Below are positions 36,351 to 45,664 of a DNA stretch of 64,000 nt, piece after piece (position 1 is the stretch's first letter; the number at the start of each line of letters is the position of its first letter). Location: positions 3,472,001-3,536,000 of the forward strand of contig NZ_CP121464.1 in assembly GCF_029690045.1 (NCBI RefSeq), given 5' to 3'. The notes beneath the pieces are model-generated. The model saw nothing but the letters and a program-made list of their open reading frames with translations, did no database searches and was not told the origin of the DNA. The position numbers and the translations under genes are program-made. The stretch comes from Janthinobacterium rivuli (lineage in GTDB: Bacteria; Pseudomonadota; Gammaproteobacteria; Burkholderiales; Burkholderiaceae_D).

Positions 36351-37798
36351 GTTTTCTCTCCTGCAAAAGCGGATGTGGCTTCCAGTACCCAGGTATCCTT
36401 GGTGCCGCCCCCTTGCGAGGAGTTGACCACCAGCGAGCCTTCACCGAGCGCCACGCGGGTCAGGCCGCCGGGCACCATGGAAATCGTCTTGCCGGACAGC
36501 ACGAACGGACGCAAATCGATGTGGCGCGGTGCGATGCCGGCCTCGACATACGTGGGGCAGGCGGACAGGGCGAGTGTTGGCTGGGCGATGTAGCCGCCCG
36601 GATTGGCCAGCAGGCGCTGGCGGAAGTCCTCTATTTGCGCCAGGCTGGACGCCGGCCCCACCAGCATGCCGTAGCCACCCGCGCCATGCACTTCCTTGAC
36701 GACAAGTTGCGCCAGGTTCGCCAGCACGTAGGACAAATCGGCCGGTTTGCGGCACTGGTACGTGGGCACGTTGTTGAGTATCGGCTCTTGCGACAGGTAA
36801 AACTTGATCATGTCGGGAACAAAAGGATAGATCGACTTGTCGTCGGCCACGCCCGTGCCGATGGCGTTCGCCAGGGTCACCCGGCCGGCGCGGTACACGG
36901 ACAGCAGGCCCGGCACGCCCAGCGAGGAATCGGAACGGAAGGCCAGCGGATCGAGGAAATCGTCGTCCACGCGGCGGTAGATCACGTCCACGCGTTTTGG
37001 CCCGCGCGTCGTGCGCATGTACACGGAATTGTCGTTGACAAACAAATCCTTGCCTTCGACCAGTTCCACGCCCATCTGCTGGGCCAGGAAGGCGTGCTCG
37101 AAGTAGGCGGAGTTGTACATGCCGGGCGTCATGACGACGACCGTCGGGTCATCGACGCCCATAGGGGCGACGGAACGCAGGTTGTCGAGCAGCATGTCTG
37201 GGTAATGGTCGACGGGCGCGATGCGGTTGCGGGCGAACAGTTCCGGGAACAGCCGCATCATCATCTTGCGGTCTTCCAGCATGTAGGACACGCCGGACGG
37301 CACGCGCAGATTGTCTTCCAGTACATAGAATTCGCCCTGGCCCGCGCGCACGATATCGACGCCGGCGATGTGGGCATAGATGTCGGAGGCGACGGAAATG
37401 CCCTGCATTTCCGGGCGGTACTGGGCATTCTTGTAGATTTGCTCGGCGGGAATGATGCCCGCCTTGATGATGTTTTGCTCATGATAAATATCATGGATAA
37501 ACATGTTCAAGGCTTGCACGCGTTGCACCAGGCCCGTCTGCATCTGCGCCCATTCCGTGGCGGGAATGATGCGCGGGATGGTGTCGAACGGAATCAGGCG
37601 TTCCGTGCCGGCATCGTCGCCGTAGACGGCGAACGTGATGCCGACCCGGCGGAACGTCAGGTCGGCTTCAGCCCGTTTGCGGGCGATGGTCTCGGGGGAT
37701 TGCTGCTCCAGCCAGTTGCTGAATTCACGATAGTGTTCACGTACCTTGCTGTCCGTACCCACTTCATTTGCAGTCATTTCATTGAAAAAATTTGCCAT
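36344..37798 (-). CDS. Circularly permuted type-2 ATP-grasp protein
   Basis: Starting at ATG 37798 gives 484 residues; upstream codons lie in the promoter and lack a ribosome site. Recognisable parts are FIHDIYHEQNIIKAGIIP, AGVDIVRAGQGEFYVLEDNLRVPSGVSY (ligand and Mg-site acids), VDVIYRRVDDDFLDP, and the nucleotide-binding VVKEVHGAGGYGMLVGP. This is the COG2308 family predicted to form amide bonds, possibly a short peptide tag or metabolite. It leads the cluster ATP-grasp, alpha-E, transglutaminase, Anbu. Upstream, TTGGCA and TATAGT 15 bases apart (37826-37852) are a weak promoter candidate. Confidence 0.9.
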   Translation of the reverse strand: MANFFNEMTANEVGTDSKVREHYREFSNWLEQQSPETIARKRAEADLTFRRVGITFAVYGDDAGTERLIPFDTIPRIIPATEWAQMQTGLVQRVQALNMFIHDIYHEQNIIKAGIIPAEQIYKNAQYRPEMQGISVASDIYAHIAGVDIVRAGQGEFYVLEDNLRVPSGVSYMLEDRKMMMRLFPELFARNRIAPVDHYPDMLLDNLRSVAPMGVDDPTVVVMTPGMYNSAYFEHAFLAQQMGVELVEGKDLFVNDNSVYMRTTRGPKRVDVIYRRVDDDFLDPLAFRSDSSLGVPGLLSVYRAGRVTLANAIGTGVADDKSIYPFVPDMIKFYLSQEPILNNVPTYQCRKPADLSYVLANLAQLVVKEVHGAGGYGMLVGPASSLAQIEDFRQRLLANPGGYIAQPTLALSACPTYVEAGIAPRHIDLRPFVLSGKTISMVPGGLTRVALGEGSLVVNSSQGGGTKDTWVLEATSAFAGEKTC

Positions 37799-37973
37799 GT
37801 TGTGATTTCCCTTGAGCCGTGTCTGACTATAGCTCAGCAGGAAGCGTGCCAATGCCGCACACCCGAAAGTGTGTAAAAAATGACCATTTTTGTGGCGTAA
37901 AACCGTCATCCGCACCGCTTTGGTGCGCTACGGTGTCGATTTTGCCGGGCTATGGGGCGCGCGGCGGGTGAAA

Positions 37974-39101
37974 TCAGGCGTCCGGCGTGACGAAGGGACG
38001 GCAATCGACGGGCAGGTCGATGGTAAACGTGGTGCCCGTTTCCGGCGCACTGTCGACCAGCGCGCTGCCGCCATGGCTTTCCGCCACGTTTTGCACGAAG
38101 GGCAGGCCGATGCCCCAGCCGGGCGCGCTGCCCTGGTGTTCGCGGCGCAGGTATTCGAAGATGCGCTCGGTCTGCTCGGGCGCGATAGTACTGCCCGTGT
38201 TGTGCACCGTGAGTATCATGCGTTCGCGCAGGGTGTTGACGTGGATATGGATGGGGCCGTCGTCGCCGTACTTGAGGGCATTGCCCACCAGGTTTTCCAG
38301 GGCCCGGCGCAGCGAATTTTCGCACCACCAGCCAGTGACGGACGCGCCCGTGACCTGGCACTTGCCCGGATGGCCCGTATTCACGCTGTCGGCCACCTGC
38401 TGCGCCAGCGGCAGGATATCGAAGCGATGCAAGACCAGCGGCAGTTTCTGCCCCCGGTGGTAGCTGAGCGTATCGAGCAATTCCTGGATCATGTCGTCGA
38501 GGCGCTTGCCGTGTTCGATGATTTTCGATGCCAGGGCCGGCACGTCGACCTGCTGCGCGCGCCGCTGCAGCAGCTGGGCGCTGTTGAGCATGACGGAGAG
38601 GGGATTGCGCATGTCGTGCGACAGGCCGGCCGCGATGCGCCGCTGGAAGCTTTCATGCATGGCCGTAAATTCCAGGATAGCTTCGCGGATGCCCGTGTCG
38701 ATCGAGGCATTGATCACCTTCCAGTCGCGGCGGCGCAACGGCACGCCCGCGTCGAGGGCCGCATCGGCGAAACAGTCGCGGAAGATCTGGTATTCCTGGA
38801 TCACTTGCTCCGGGCCATAGCTGGTCATGCGCGCCCGTTCGTTGCCGTGCACGGCAGGGGCATTGGTATGGCTGGTGGCATCGTCGCGCGGATAGCCTGG
38901 CGTCAGCGCCTCGGCCAGGTTATCGAAGAAAGTGGGCAAGGTATTGATCAGGATGGGCGTCAGCAAGGCGTCGGCGCCGCGTACCTTGGCGCGCACCTCG
39001 TGTTCCCACTGTGTCAGCACGGCATCGCGCATGCTGAAGAGCCGCCGCGTGCGCGCGGGCATGTCCAGCGTGTGCATTTTCTGGTCAGAGGCATAGGTCA
39101 T
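37974..39101 (-). CDS. Sensor histidine kinase with RsbRD-like N-terminal domain
   Basis: The 375-residue product from ATG 39101 has GGAG seven bases upstream. Residues 1-150 form a helical RsbRD-like sensory domain without membrane segments, so the kinase is cytoplasmic. The HisKA motif is LSHDMRNPLSV, the N box ENLVGNALKYG, and the glycine box WGIGLPFVQNVAESHGG. The G1-type DxGxG is replaced by HNTGSTI, as in related kinases. No response regulator gene is nearby. It reads toward the Anbu cluster with a 175-base gap. Confidence 0.85.
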   Translation of the reverse strand: MTYASDQKMHTLDMPARTRRLFSMRDAVLTQWEHEVRAKVRGADALLTPILINTLPTFFDNLAEALTPGYPRDDATSHTNAPAVHGNERARMTSYGPEQVIQEYQIFRDCFADAALDAGVPLRRRDWKVINASIDTGIREAILEFTAMHESFQRRIAAGLSHDMRNPLSVMLNSAQLLQRRAQQVDVPALASKIIEHGKRLDDMIQELLDTLSYHRGQKLPLVLHRFDILPLAQQVADSVNTGHPGKCQVTGASVTGWWCENSLRRALENLVGNALKYGDDGPIHIHVNTLRERMILTVHNTGSTIAPEQTERIFEYLRREHQGSAPGWGIGLPFVQNVAESHGGSALVDSAPETGTTFTIDLPVDCRPFVTPDA

Positions 39102-39183
39102 CGCAGCTCTCCATCGACAGCACGGCACCCGCGCAGTAAAAAGCGGGAGGTACAGTATCCCCCAAATCGGCGTGCAGTGATAC

Positions 39184-40059
39184 TCAATTCGGCGTATGGG
39201 CGCCTGTCATGATGGCGCTCAAATGGCTGAGGGCCGTATCCCATTGCTCCAGCGAAAAGTTCTGCGGGTCGTCATGGCCATTCGCAAAGCCCGTATCGAG
39301 CACGGCGTGGAAGGCGGGGATCAGCCACGTGCCCTTGCGCACGCTGGCGGCGATGTACAGCAGGGCCAGGCGCTCGTATTGCGCGGGCGTAAAACCGGGA
39401 TCGGGCGCCAGTCCATCGTTGCCCTTGCCGCCGCCGGGCACGGAGTGGCGCGGCTGCACCAGTTCCACGTGCAGGAACAGGCCCGCCAGCGACGGCTTGT
39501 CCTTTTCCAGCTTGCTGGCGTAGCTGGCCGTGCCAAAGTCGCGCACCAGCAAGGAGCCGCCCAGGCGGTTGACGTAGACATGGCCTTTCGGACCGCCGCC
39601 CAGCGCCGGGTTGCGTAGATTGAAATCGTTGAAATCCCAGCTGGCGTCGTTGATGTGGGCGGGAATGGGTTCCAATAAAAAATTCGGGTAGCTGGTGTCG
39701 TGGATGACGAAATAGCGGGCCATGGGTGCGGCCAGCCGGCCCACGGCGCGCGACAATGGCGCGTCGACGGGGCCGCCCACATCCGCCTCGGCGATCCCCT
39801 GTTCCGCCAGCCAGGCCCGCAACCGGGCCGGCGCGATGCCCGTGCGCTGGCCGATGCGGGCGGCAAGAAACGCCGGCAGCGGCGCGCTGTCGCCCAGGCG
39901 CGCATACAGCTTGACGGGACGCAGCAAGCACGTGGCTTGCGCCCGCGCATCGCCCTTGAAGCCGCTTTTCCAGGCAGCATAAGGGCAGGCGGCCTGCTTC
40001 TGGGCGGCAGCGGGCAGGGACAGGCAGAGCAGGAGCAGCAGGGCAGGGAGTCGTTTCAT
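39184..40059 (-). CDS. Secreted protein with amidase-like motifs, function uncertain
   Basis: The product is 291 residues (ATG 40059) with a signal peptide ending in AAA. The phrase YFVIHDTSYPNF recalls the metal-binding IHHT strand of amidase_2 (peptidoglycan amidases), and a later PAFHAVLDTG could supply a second His. VNRLGGSLLVRDFG lies between them. The match is weak and no full zinc-ligand set is certain. Alternatives are a cell-wall-binding or unknown secreted protein. Confidence 0.45.
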   Translation of the reverse strand: MKRLPALLLLLCLSLPAAAQKQAACPYAAWKSGFKGDARAQATCLLRPVKLYARLGDSAPLPAFLAARIGQRTGIAPARLRAWLAEQGIAEADVGGPVDAPLSRAVGRLAAPMARYFVIHDTSYPNFLLEPIPAHINDASWDFNDFNLRNPALGGGPKGHVYVNRLGGSLLVRDFGTASYASKLEKDKPSLAGLFLHVELVQPRHSVPGGGKGNDGLAPDPGFTPAQYERLALLYIAASVRKGTWLIPAFHAVLDTGFANGHDDPQNFSLEQWDTALSHLSAIMTGAHTPN

Positions 40060-40105
40060 GCGGCATTGTCGCCCAAGCGCGGCTTGCGGCACAGGCGCGC
40101 ACGCG

Positions 40106-40133
40106 AAAAAAAAGCTGCCCGAGGGCAGCTTTC
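40106..40133 (-). terminator. Intrinsic terminator of the TonB receptor gene
   Basis: On the minus strand, AAAGCTGCCC and GGGCAGCTTT form a perfect stem with a very short loop followed by a run of eight T. It lies 25 bases after the receptor stop codon. This is the clearest factor-independent terminator in the window. Confidence 0.85.
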
Positions 40134-40157
40134 GCGGTGCGACAGAGCGCGCGGCCT

Positions 40158-42365
40158 TTAAAACGCCACGCTGGCCGAGACGACCACGGTGCGCGGCGCG
40201 GCCAGCACCAGCGAGCCGATATTGAAGGACGACACGGCCGACGACCAGTAATTGCGGTCCGTCACGTTGTCCACGCGGGCGCGCAAGGTCACGTCACGGC
40301 CTGCCACTTGCGTCAGGTAGCGCGCGCCGATATCGAGGCGGGTCCACGATGGCAGTTGCTTGGTGTTGGCCTGGTCCGCGTATTGCGTCGAGGTGTAGAT
40401 GGTGCGGGCGTTCAGGGTCAGGCCTGGCGCGCCGGGCACGTCCCATTCGCCGCCCACGCTCATCTGCGTTTCCGGTGCGCCAATGGGTTTCTTGCCATTA
40501 TTCTCGGTCATGCCGGTATTGCTGAGCTTTGCATCGAGCCAGGTCAAGCCGCCCAGCAGGCGCACGCCCTGCATCGGCGTGCCGAAAACCGACAATTCCA
40601 GGCCACGGTTGCGCTGCTCGCCATCGAGTTCTGCCCGCTTGCCGACCACGGCCAGCAAGGGCTTGGCCGTGCTGAACAGGGCGGCGCTCATGCCCAGCTT
40701 GCCGCCGTCATATTTGACGCCGATTTCCTTTTGCTTCGATTTGTACGGCGCAAACACGTCGCCCATGTTGTCGACATTGAGCTGCTGGCCGTTTTCCACA
40801 TACGTTCCAGTGGCCGTCGGACCTTTGACCAGCGCCTCGATGTAGTTGGCGTACAGCGACACATCCTTGCTGGCCTTGAAGACGATGCCAGCCACGGGCG
40901 TCGTGGCGCTCTCGTCATAGGCCTTTCCTTGCAGCACCGAAGTGTTGTAGTCGTAGCCGGCATCCTTGATCTGCTGGCGGCGCAAGCCCACGGTCAGCAG
41001 CAGCTTGTCGTCCATGAAGGCCATGGTGTCAGCCAGGGCATAGCTGTTGAGGATGGTTTTCTGGGTGATGCGCGGGTCGCTCATGATGCCGCCCGTGTAA
41101 GGTGTTGGCGGCGGGGCCACGCTGACCGGCGCATAAATATTGGTGGCAAACTTGTCGCCGATGGCATAGGCGTTCTTCGCCTCATTCCAGTGCCCGGACC
41201 AGCTGGCCACCAGGGTGTGCTTGACGGCGCCCGTCACGAGCTTGCCGCGAATGCCCAGTTCGCCCGTGCGGATCTCCTGTTTGCGGGCATTGTCGAAGCG
41301 CGACACTGTGGCGTCGCCATTGCTCGAGGTCAACGATGGCTCGGCCAGGCTATTGGCTTCCTTGGTCGAACGGGAGCCAAATGCGGCCCAGGCCACGACA
41401 TCCTTGGCCAGGTCCACCTCGGCGCGCGCCGTGCCGAACACATCGTGTTCCTTCGAATAGCTCCAAGGCTGGGCAAAGTTCTTCGACGCATCGGGAGCGG
41501 ATGGCAGTACAGCCACGGCGCCAATGGCGACGGAGGGGCGCGGCGCCGTCAGATCGAAATTCTGGTAGCCGGCATCGGCCGACAGACGGTAGTTGCGGCC
41601 GCGATAGTCGAGGCCCACCGAGAACATGCCCACGTCGTGGTCTTCGCGCTTGATGCCGGTCTCGCCCTGGCGCTTGGCGGCGTTGACGCGCACGCCGAAT
41701 TCCTTGTTTTCGCCAAAGCGGCGCGCCACGTCGATGGCCGCATAGGCGTGTCCGCCCGATTCCACTCCCACGGTCAATTCCGTCAGCGGCGTGTTGCCGG
41801 CGCGCTTGGGCATCAGGTTGATGGCGCCGCCGATGCCGCTGCCGCCCGGTGCCGCGCCGTTGAGGAAGGCGCTGGCGCCACGAAACACTTCCACTCTTTC
41901 GAGCAGTTCCGGCGATACATATTGACGCGGCAGCACGCCATACAGGCCGTTGTAGGCCACGTCGTCCGAATCGAGGGCGAAACCGCGGATCACATACACT
42001 TCCTGGAAATTGCCATAGCCGCGCGACATGCGCACGGCCGGATCGCTTTGCAGCAGGTCGCCCACGCTGCGCGCTTGCTGGTCGGCGATGAATTGCTGCG
42101 TGTAACTGGTGCTGCCGAATGGCGAGTCCATCATGTCCACGGCACCGAGGATGCCCATACGCCCGCCGCGCGCCACCTGGCCGCCCGCATACGCCTTCGA
42201 CAAGCCTTCCGCCGACGCATCTGCCGACGCGTTGACGACCACGGTCGGCATGCTTTGCGCGTCGCCGGCAGATGTGGTGGACGTGGTTTGGGCGTGGGCG
42301 GCGGCGCTGGCCAGCAGGAAGGCGGCCAGGGCGAACGGGGTAGGGACGAGGTGGAAGGTGCGCAT
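40158..42365 (-). CDS. TonB-dependent siderophore receptor
   Basis: This 735-residue outer-membrane receptor has a signal peptide ending AAHA, then a plug domain (PTVVVNA, SVGDLLQSDPAVRMSRGYGNFQEVYVIRGF, LNGAAPGGSGIGGAINLMPKR) and a 22-strand barrel ending in SASVAF with the required terminal Phe. It matches the ferrichrome/siderophore class rather than vitamin B12 receptors. A Fur box lies 18 bases before the start codon, so iron represses it. No exbBD/tonB or siderophore gene is adjacent. The substrate is not identifiable from sequence. Confidence 0.93.
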   Translation of the reverse strand: MRTFHLVPTPFALAAFLLASAAAHAQTTSTTSAGDAQSMPTVVVNASADASAEGLSKAYAGGQVARGGRMGILGAVDMMDSPFGSTSYTQQFIADQQARSVGDLLQSDPAVRMSRGYGNFQEVYVIRGFALDSDDVAYNGLYGVLPRQYVSPELLERVEVFRGASAFLNGAAPGGSGIGGAINLMPKRAGNTPLTELTVGVESGGHAYAAIDVARRFGENKEFGVRVNAAKRQGETGIKREDHDVGMFSVGLDYRGRNYRLSADAGYQNFDLTAPRPSVAIGAVAVLPSAPDASKNFAQPWSYSKEHDVFGTARAEVDLAKDVVAWAAFGSRSTKEANSLAEPSLTSSNGDATVSRFDNARKQEIRTGELGIRGKLVTGAVKHTLVASWSGHWNEAKNAYAIGDKFATNIYAPVSVAPPPTPYTGGIMSDPRITQKTILNSYALADTMAFMDDKLLLTVGLRRQQIKDAGYDYNTSVLQGKAYDESATTPVAGIVFKASKDVSLYANYIEALVKGPTATGTYVENGQQLNVDNMGDVFAPYKSKQKEIGVKYDGGKLGMSAALFSTAKPLLAVVGKRAELDGEQRNRGLELSVFGTPMQGVRLLGGLTWLDAKLSNTGMTENNGKKPIGAPETQMSVGGEWDVPGAPGLTLNARTIYTSTQYADQANTKQLPSWTRLDIGARYLTQVAGRDVTLRARVDNVTDRNYWSSAVSSFNIGSLVLAAPRTVVVSASVAF

Positions 42366-42382
42366 GGTGTTATCTGGATATT

Positions 42383-42401
42383 AATGAGAATGATTATCAT
42401 T
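42383..42401 (-). promoter_or_regulatory. Fur box upstream of the TonB receptor
   Basis: Read on the minus strand, AATGATAATCATTCTCATT matches the classical Fur consensus with one mismatch over the central 16 bases. It sits just upstream of the receptor gene, where Fur-Fe would block transcription. Confidence 0.85.
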
Positions 42402-42599
42402 ATATTCCAGCGTGGCGCAGCGCGTGAGAAAGTGTGACAAAGCGATCAAAAAAGTCGCCATTCGTACAACACCGGGCACGCCAGGGTGCCGGAATCTGGC
42501 GGAAAAAGGCGCGCCAAACGATACCTTGTGGATTTATTAATGCGCATATCCAAGTTTCGCTAAAATGGACCACCGCGCCCCGCGCCCACAGGAAACCGC

Positions 42600-43283
42600 A
42601 TGCCATTGCACCACCATCTACAGTCCGCTTCCATGCGTATGCGGGAGGGCTTGAGCCTGAAAGGCGCGGCCGTCGCGCTGATCCTGTGCATGCACGTGCT
42701 GGGCCTGTATTTTCTGCTGCTGCCGGCGCGGCAACTCAAGCAATACACGGAAGTGGCGTTCATGACCTTGCTGCCGTCCCGGCCAATGGCGCAGACGCCG
42801 CCGATGGCCTTGCCCATGCCCATGCCGGCTCCCTTGCCGCGCGCGCGGGTAACGGCACCGCCCGTCGCGCCGTCCGCCATCCTCGAACCATCTCCCGTCA
42901 TAGTGGAGGCCATCACCGTGCCGGCCGAGGAATTTCCCGCTGCGCCTGCCACGGCGCCTTCCGCGGCGGACTTGCGCACGCGCGCCCGGCTGGCCGCAGG
43001 CGCCGCCGACAAGGCCTTGCGCGGCGAGCTCAAACAAGACCAGCCGTGGCTGGCCTCCGCCGATCTGAAGAGCGAAAGCACCTTCCAGAAGCTGGTCGCC
43101 TCCGCCTGGCGCGGCGGCCCCGTCATCCGCGTGGAGGAATTCCTCACGGCCGATGGCCGGCCCGCCACGCGCGTCGTCAGCGCCGGCGGCGCCACCTGCT
43201 ATGGCATGGCCGAGAATCCCGGCTCCGGCGCCGATCCGGCCAGGACGGGCGGCAAGGTGAAACGCGTGCCTTGCCCCGGTTGA
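42600..43283 (+). CDS. Hypothetical inner-membrane protein with Pro-rich linker
   Basis: The product is 227 residues, with AGGAAA before the start. It has one membrane helix at about residues 24-41 (AVALILCMHVLGLYFLLL) and a Pro/Ala/Met-rich linker (60-120). The C-terminal 70-residue periplasmic domain carries two Cys (ATCYGMAE, KRVPCPG). The topology resembles TonB-like proteins, but no TonB C-terminal motif is present. The function is unknown. It diverges from the TonB receptor, separated by 234 bases holding the Fur box. Confidence 0.55.
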   Translation: MPLHHHLQSASMRMREGLSLKGAAVALILCMHVLGLYFLLLPARQLKQYTEVAFMTLLPSRPMAQTPPMALPMPMPAPLPRARVTAPPVAPSAILEPSPVIVEAITVPAEEFPAAPATAPSAADLRTRARLAAGAADKALRGELKQDQPWLASADLKSESTFQKLVASAWRGGPVIRVEEFLTADGRPATRVVSAGGATCYGMAENPGSGADPARTGGKVKRVPCPG

Positions 43284-43460
43284 GCCGACCTGACTATGTT
43301 CGTCGCGCCGACCTACGCATGATGCAAGCGTGATCCATGCCAGGTAAAGACCGCACGGCGTGCAGGGTTTTAGGGGCTGTAATAGGGTATGCCACCCCCG
43401 GCAGGGTCTCAAATATGCTAAGTTGCGTCTGCAATTCATGTGACACGACCCAGGACGCCC

Positions 43461-44414
43461 ATGCTCCCCGAACTCCTCATCCTCGCTCCCAGCCCTTCGG
43501 CAGCCGTCAACGCGCAGCTGGACCAGCAATATACCTGCCACCACGCCTGGCAGGTGCCGGCGGACGAGCGCCATGCCTGGCTGGCCCAGCGGGCGCCGGC
43601 CATCCGCGGCGTCGTCACGACGGGCGCACTGGGCCTGAACGCGACCGACATGGGCTTGCTGCCGAATCTGGAAATCATCGCCGTCAATGGCGTGGGTCTC
43701 GACGGCGTGGCGCTCGATGTGGCGCGTGAACGCGGCATCGCCGTCACCACCACGCCGAACGTGCTGACGGATGACGTGGCCGACGTGGCGCTGGCCTTGC
43801 TGCTGGCCAGCGCGCGGCACATCGTGACGCTCGACCGTTTCGTGCGCGACGGCGGCTGGGAACGCCGCGTAGCCATCGCCCCCGCGTCCAGCCTGCGCGG
43901 CAAGACGGCCGGCATCTTCGGTTTCGGCCAGATCGGCCAGGCCATCGCGCTGCGCCTGGCCGCTTTCGGCGTCCATGTGCGCTACTTCCAGCCGCGCGCC
44001 ATTGCCGGCACCAGCGTGCCGCGTGCGGAATCCTTGCTGGCCCTGGCGCAGGAAAGCGATTACCTGATTGTCTGCGCGCCGGGCACGCCGGCCACGCGCA
44101 AGATCGTCGACCGCACCATACTCGATGCGCTGGGGCCGCAAGGCACCCTGATCAACATCGCCCGCGGCGCCCTCATCGACGAAGTGGCCCTGATCGCCGC
44201 CTTGCAGGATGGCCACCTGGGCGCGGCAGGCCTCGACGTGTTTGCGGACGAACCGCGCGTACCAAACGCATTGCGCGCCTTGCCGAACGTCGTGCTGACG
44301 CCGCACGTGGGCAGCCTGACCGTGGAAACGCGCCATGCGATGGGGCAACTGGTGGTCGATAACCTGGCCGCGCACTTCGCCGGCTTGTCCTTGTTGACAC
44401 CCGTAAAGCCATAA
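43461..44414 (+). CDS. 2-hydroxyacid dehydrogenase (GhrB/hydroxypyruvate reductase-like)
   Basis: The product is 317 residues. The NAD(P)-binding GFGQIGQAIA and the catalytic Arg (NIARGALIDE), Glu (DVFADEP) and His (LTPHVGS) are all present. A GTG seven codons upstream is a possible start, but ATG 43461 has AGGA at proper distance. It likely reduces glyoxylate or hydroxypyruvate; exact substrate unassigned. It lies in the same direction before the LtrA gene. Confidence 0.88.
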   Translation: MLPELLILAPSPSAAVNAQLDQQYTCHHAWQVPADERHAWLAQRAPAIRGVVTTGALGLNATDMGLLPNLEIIAVNGVGLDGVALDVARERGIAVTTTPNVLTDDVADVALALLLASARHIVTLDRFVRDGGWERRVAIAPASSLRGKTAGIFGFGQIGQAIALRLAAFGVHVRYFQPRAIAGTSVPRAESLLALAQESDYLIVCAPGTPATRKIVDRTILDALGPQGTLINIARGALIDEVALIAALQDGHLGAAGLDVFADEPRVPNALRALPNVVLTPHVGSLTVETRHAMGQLVVDNLAAHFAGLSLLTPVKP

Positions 44415-44460
44415 AGTCCACGATGAACCGTTTTAATCAAGCTTGAATGAAAGAGTAGCT

Positions 44461-45651
44461 ATGGAATTGACAAAATCGCTGTTGCGCACGCGCGGCGGGC
44501 AAGACAGCGGCAAGGTGGGCATGATCGAGCTGTTCTTCGATCTGGTGTTCGTGTTTGCCGTCACGCAACTGTCGCACGGCTTGCTGGCCCACCTGAGCGC
44601 CATGGGCTGGCTGCAGACGGGTTTGCTGCTGATGGCCGTCTGGTGGGTGTGGATTTTCACGTCGTGGATCACCAACTGGCTCGACCCCGAACGCATTCCC
44701 GTGCGCATCAGCCTGTTCGCGCTGATGCTGGGCGGCCTGATCATGTCGGCCTCGATCCCCGAAGCGTTCGGCACGCGGGGCCTGGCTTTTGCCGGCGCCT
44801 ACGTCGCCATGCAGGTGGGGCGGCCCCTGTTTGCCTGGTGGGCCGTGCGCCATGAAACGCTGTCGCGCCGCCGCAATTTCCAGCGCATCGCCCTGTGGGC
44901 CGTGTTGTCCGGCATCTTCTGGATCGCCGGCGGCCTCGCGTCGCCCGAGCAGCGCATCTTCTGGTGGATGCTGGCACTGGCGATCGACCTGGCCGGCCCC
45001 TGGATGCAGTTCGGCCTGCCTGGCCTGGGCCGCTCGACGACGGCCGACTGGGACGTCGACGGCAGCCACATGGCCGAGCGCTGCGGCCTGTTCGTCATCA
45101 TCGCCCTCGGCGAATCGTTGCTGGTGACGGGCGCCACCTTCGCGGGCCTGGAATGGACGGCCGCCAACTGGCTGGGCTTTTTGTCGGCCCTGGTCGGCAG
45201 CATCGCCATGTGGTGGATATACTTTGATACGGGCGCCGAGGCGGGCCACCACCGTATCGCCCACTCGAAAGATCCGGGCCGCATCGCCCGCAAGGCCTAC
45301 ACGTATATCCACGTGCTGATCGCCGGCGGCGTGATCGTTTCCGCCGTGGCCGATGAACTGGCCCTCGTGCATCCTGATGAGGCGAGTTTTGCCGGCATCA
45401 GCGCCTTGCTGGGCGGCCCAATCCTGTATCTGCTGGGCAATGCACTGTTCAAATGGGTCAGCAGCGAGCGCGCCGCGCCGCCGCTGTCGCATTTGCTGGG
45501 CATTTTGATCATCCTGGCGCTGATCCCGATGGCCTACGGAAGGCTGTATGCGCCCCTGACCCTGGCCTGCATCACCAGCTGCGTGCTGGTATTGGTAGCC
45601 GTGTGGGAACATATGGCGCTGCGCCGTCCGCCACCGGAGATCGATCCTTGA
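44461..45651 (+). CDS. ltrA: Low-temperature-requirement A (LtrA) family membrane protein
   Basis: This 396-residue membrane protein has about ten helices and the family N-terminus VGMIELFFDLVFVFAVTQLSH. An in-frame TTG at 44443 exists, but ATG 44461 has AAAGAG upstream. LtrA was named from growth at low temperature in Listeria; its biochemical role is unknown. It stands 46 bases after the hydroxyacid dehydrogenase gene and may be co-transcribed. Confidence 0.88.
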   Translation: MELTKSLLRTRGGQDSGKVGMIELFFDLVFVFAVTQLSHGLLAHLSAMGWLQTGLLLMAVWWVWIFTSWITNWLDPERIPVRISLFALMLGGLIMSASIPEAFGTRGLAFAGAYVAMQVGRPLFAWWAVRHETLSRRRNFQRIALWAVLSGIFWIAGGLASPEQRIFWWMLALAIDLAGPWMQFGLPGLGRSTTADWDVDGSHMAERCGLFVIIALGESLLVTGATFAGLEWTAANWLGFLSALVGSIAMWWIYFDTGAEAGHHRIAHSKDPGRIARKAYTYIHVLIAGGVIVSAVADELALVHPDEASFAGISALLGGPILYLLGNALFKWVSSERAAPPLSHLLGILIILALIPMAYGRLYAPLTLACITSCVLVLVAVWEHMALRRPPPEIDP

Positions 45652-45664
45652 TGTCTGCTTGACC

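Noticed and set aside
40137..42437. 766-codon plus-strand open frame opposite the TonB receptor
   Set aside because: Shadow of the receptor gene; it also runs through the Fur box and terminator.
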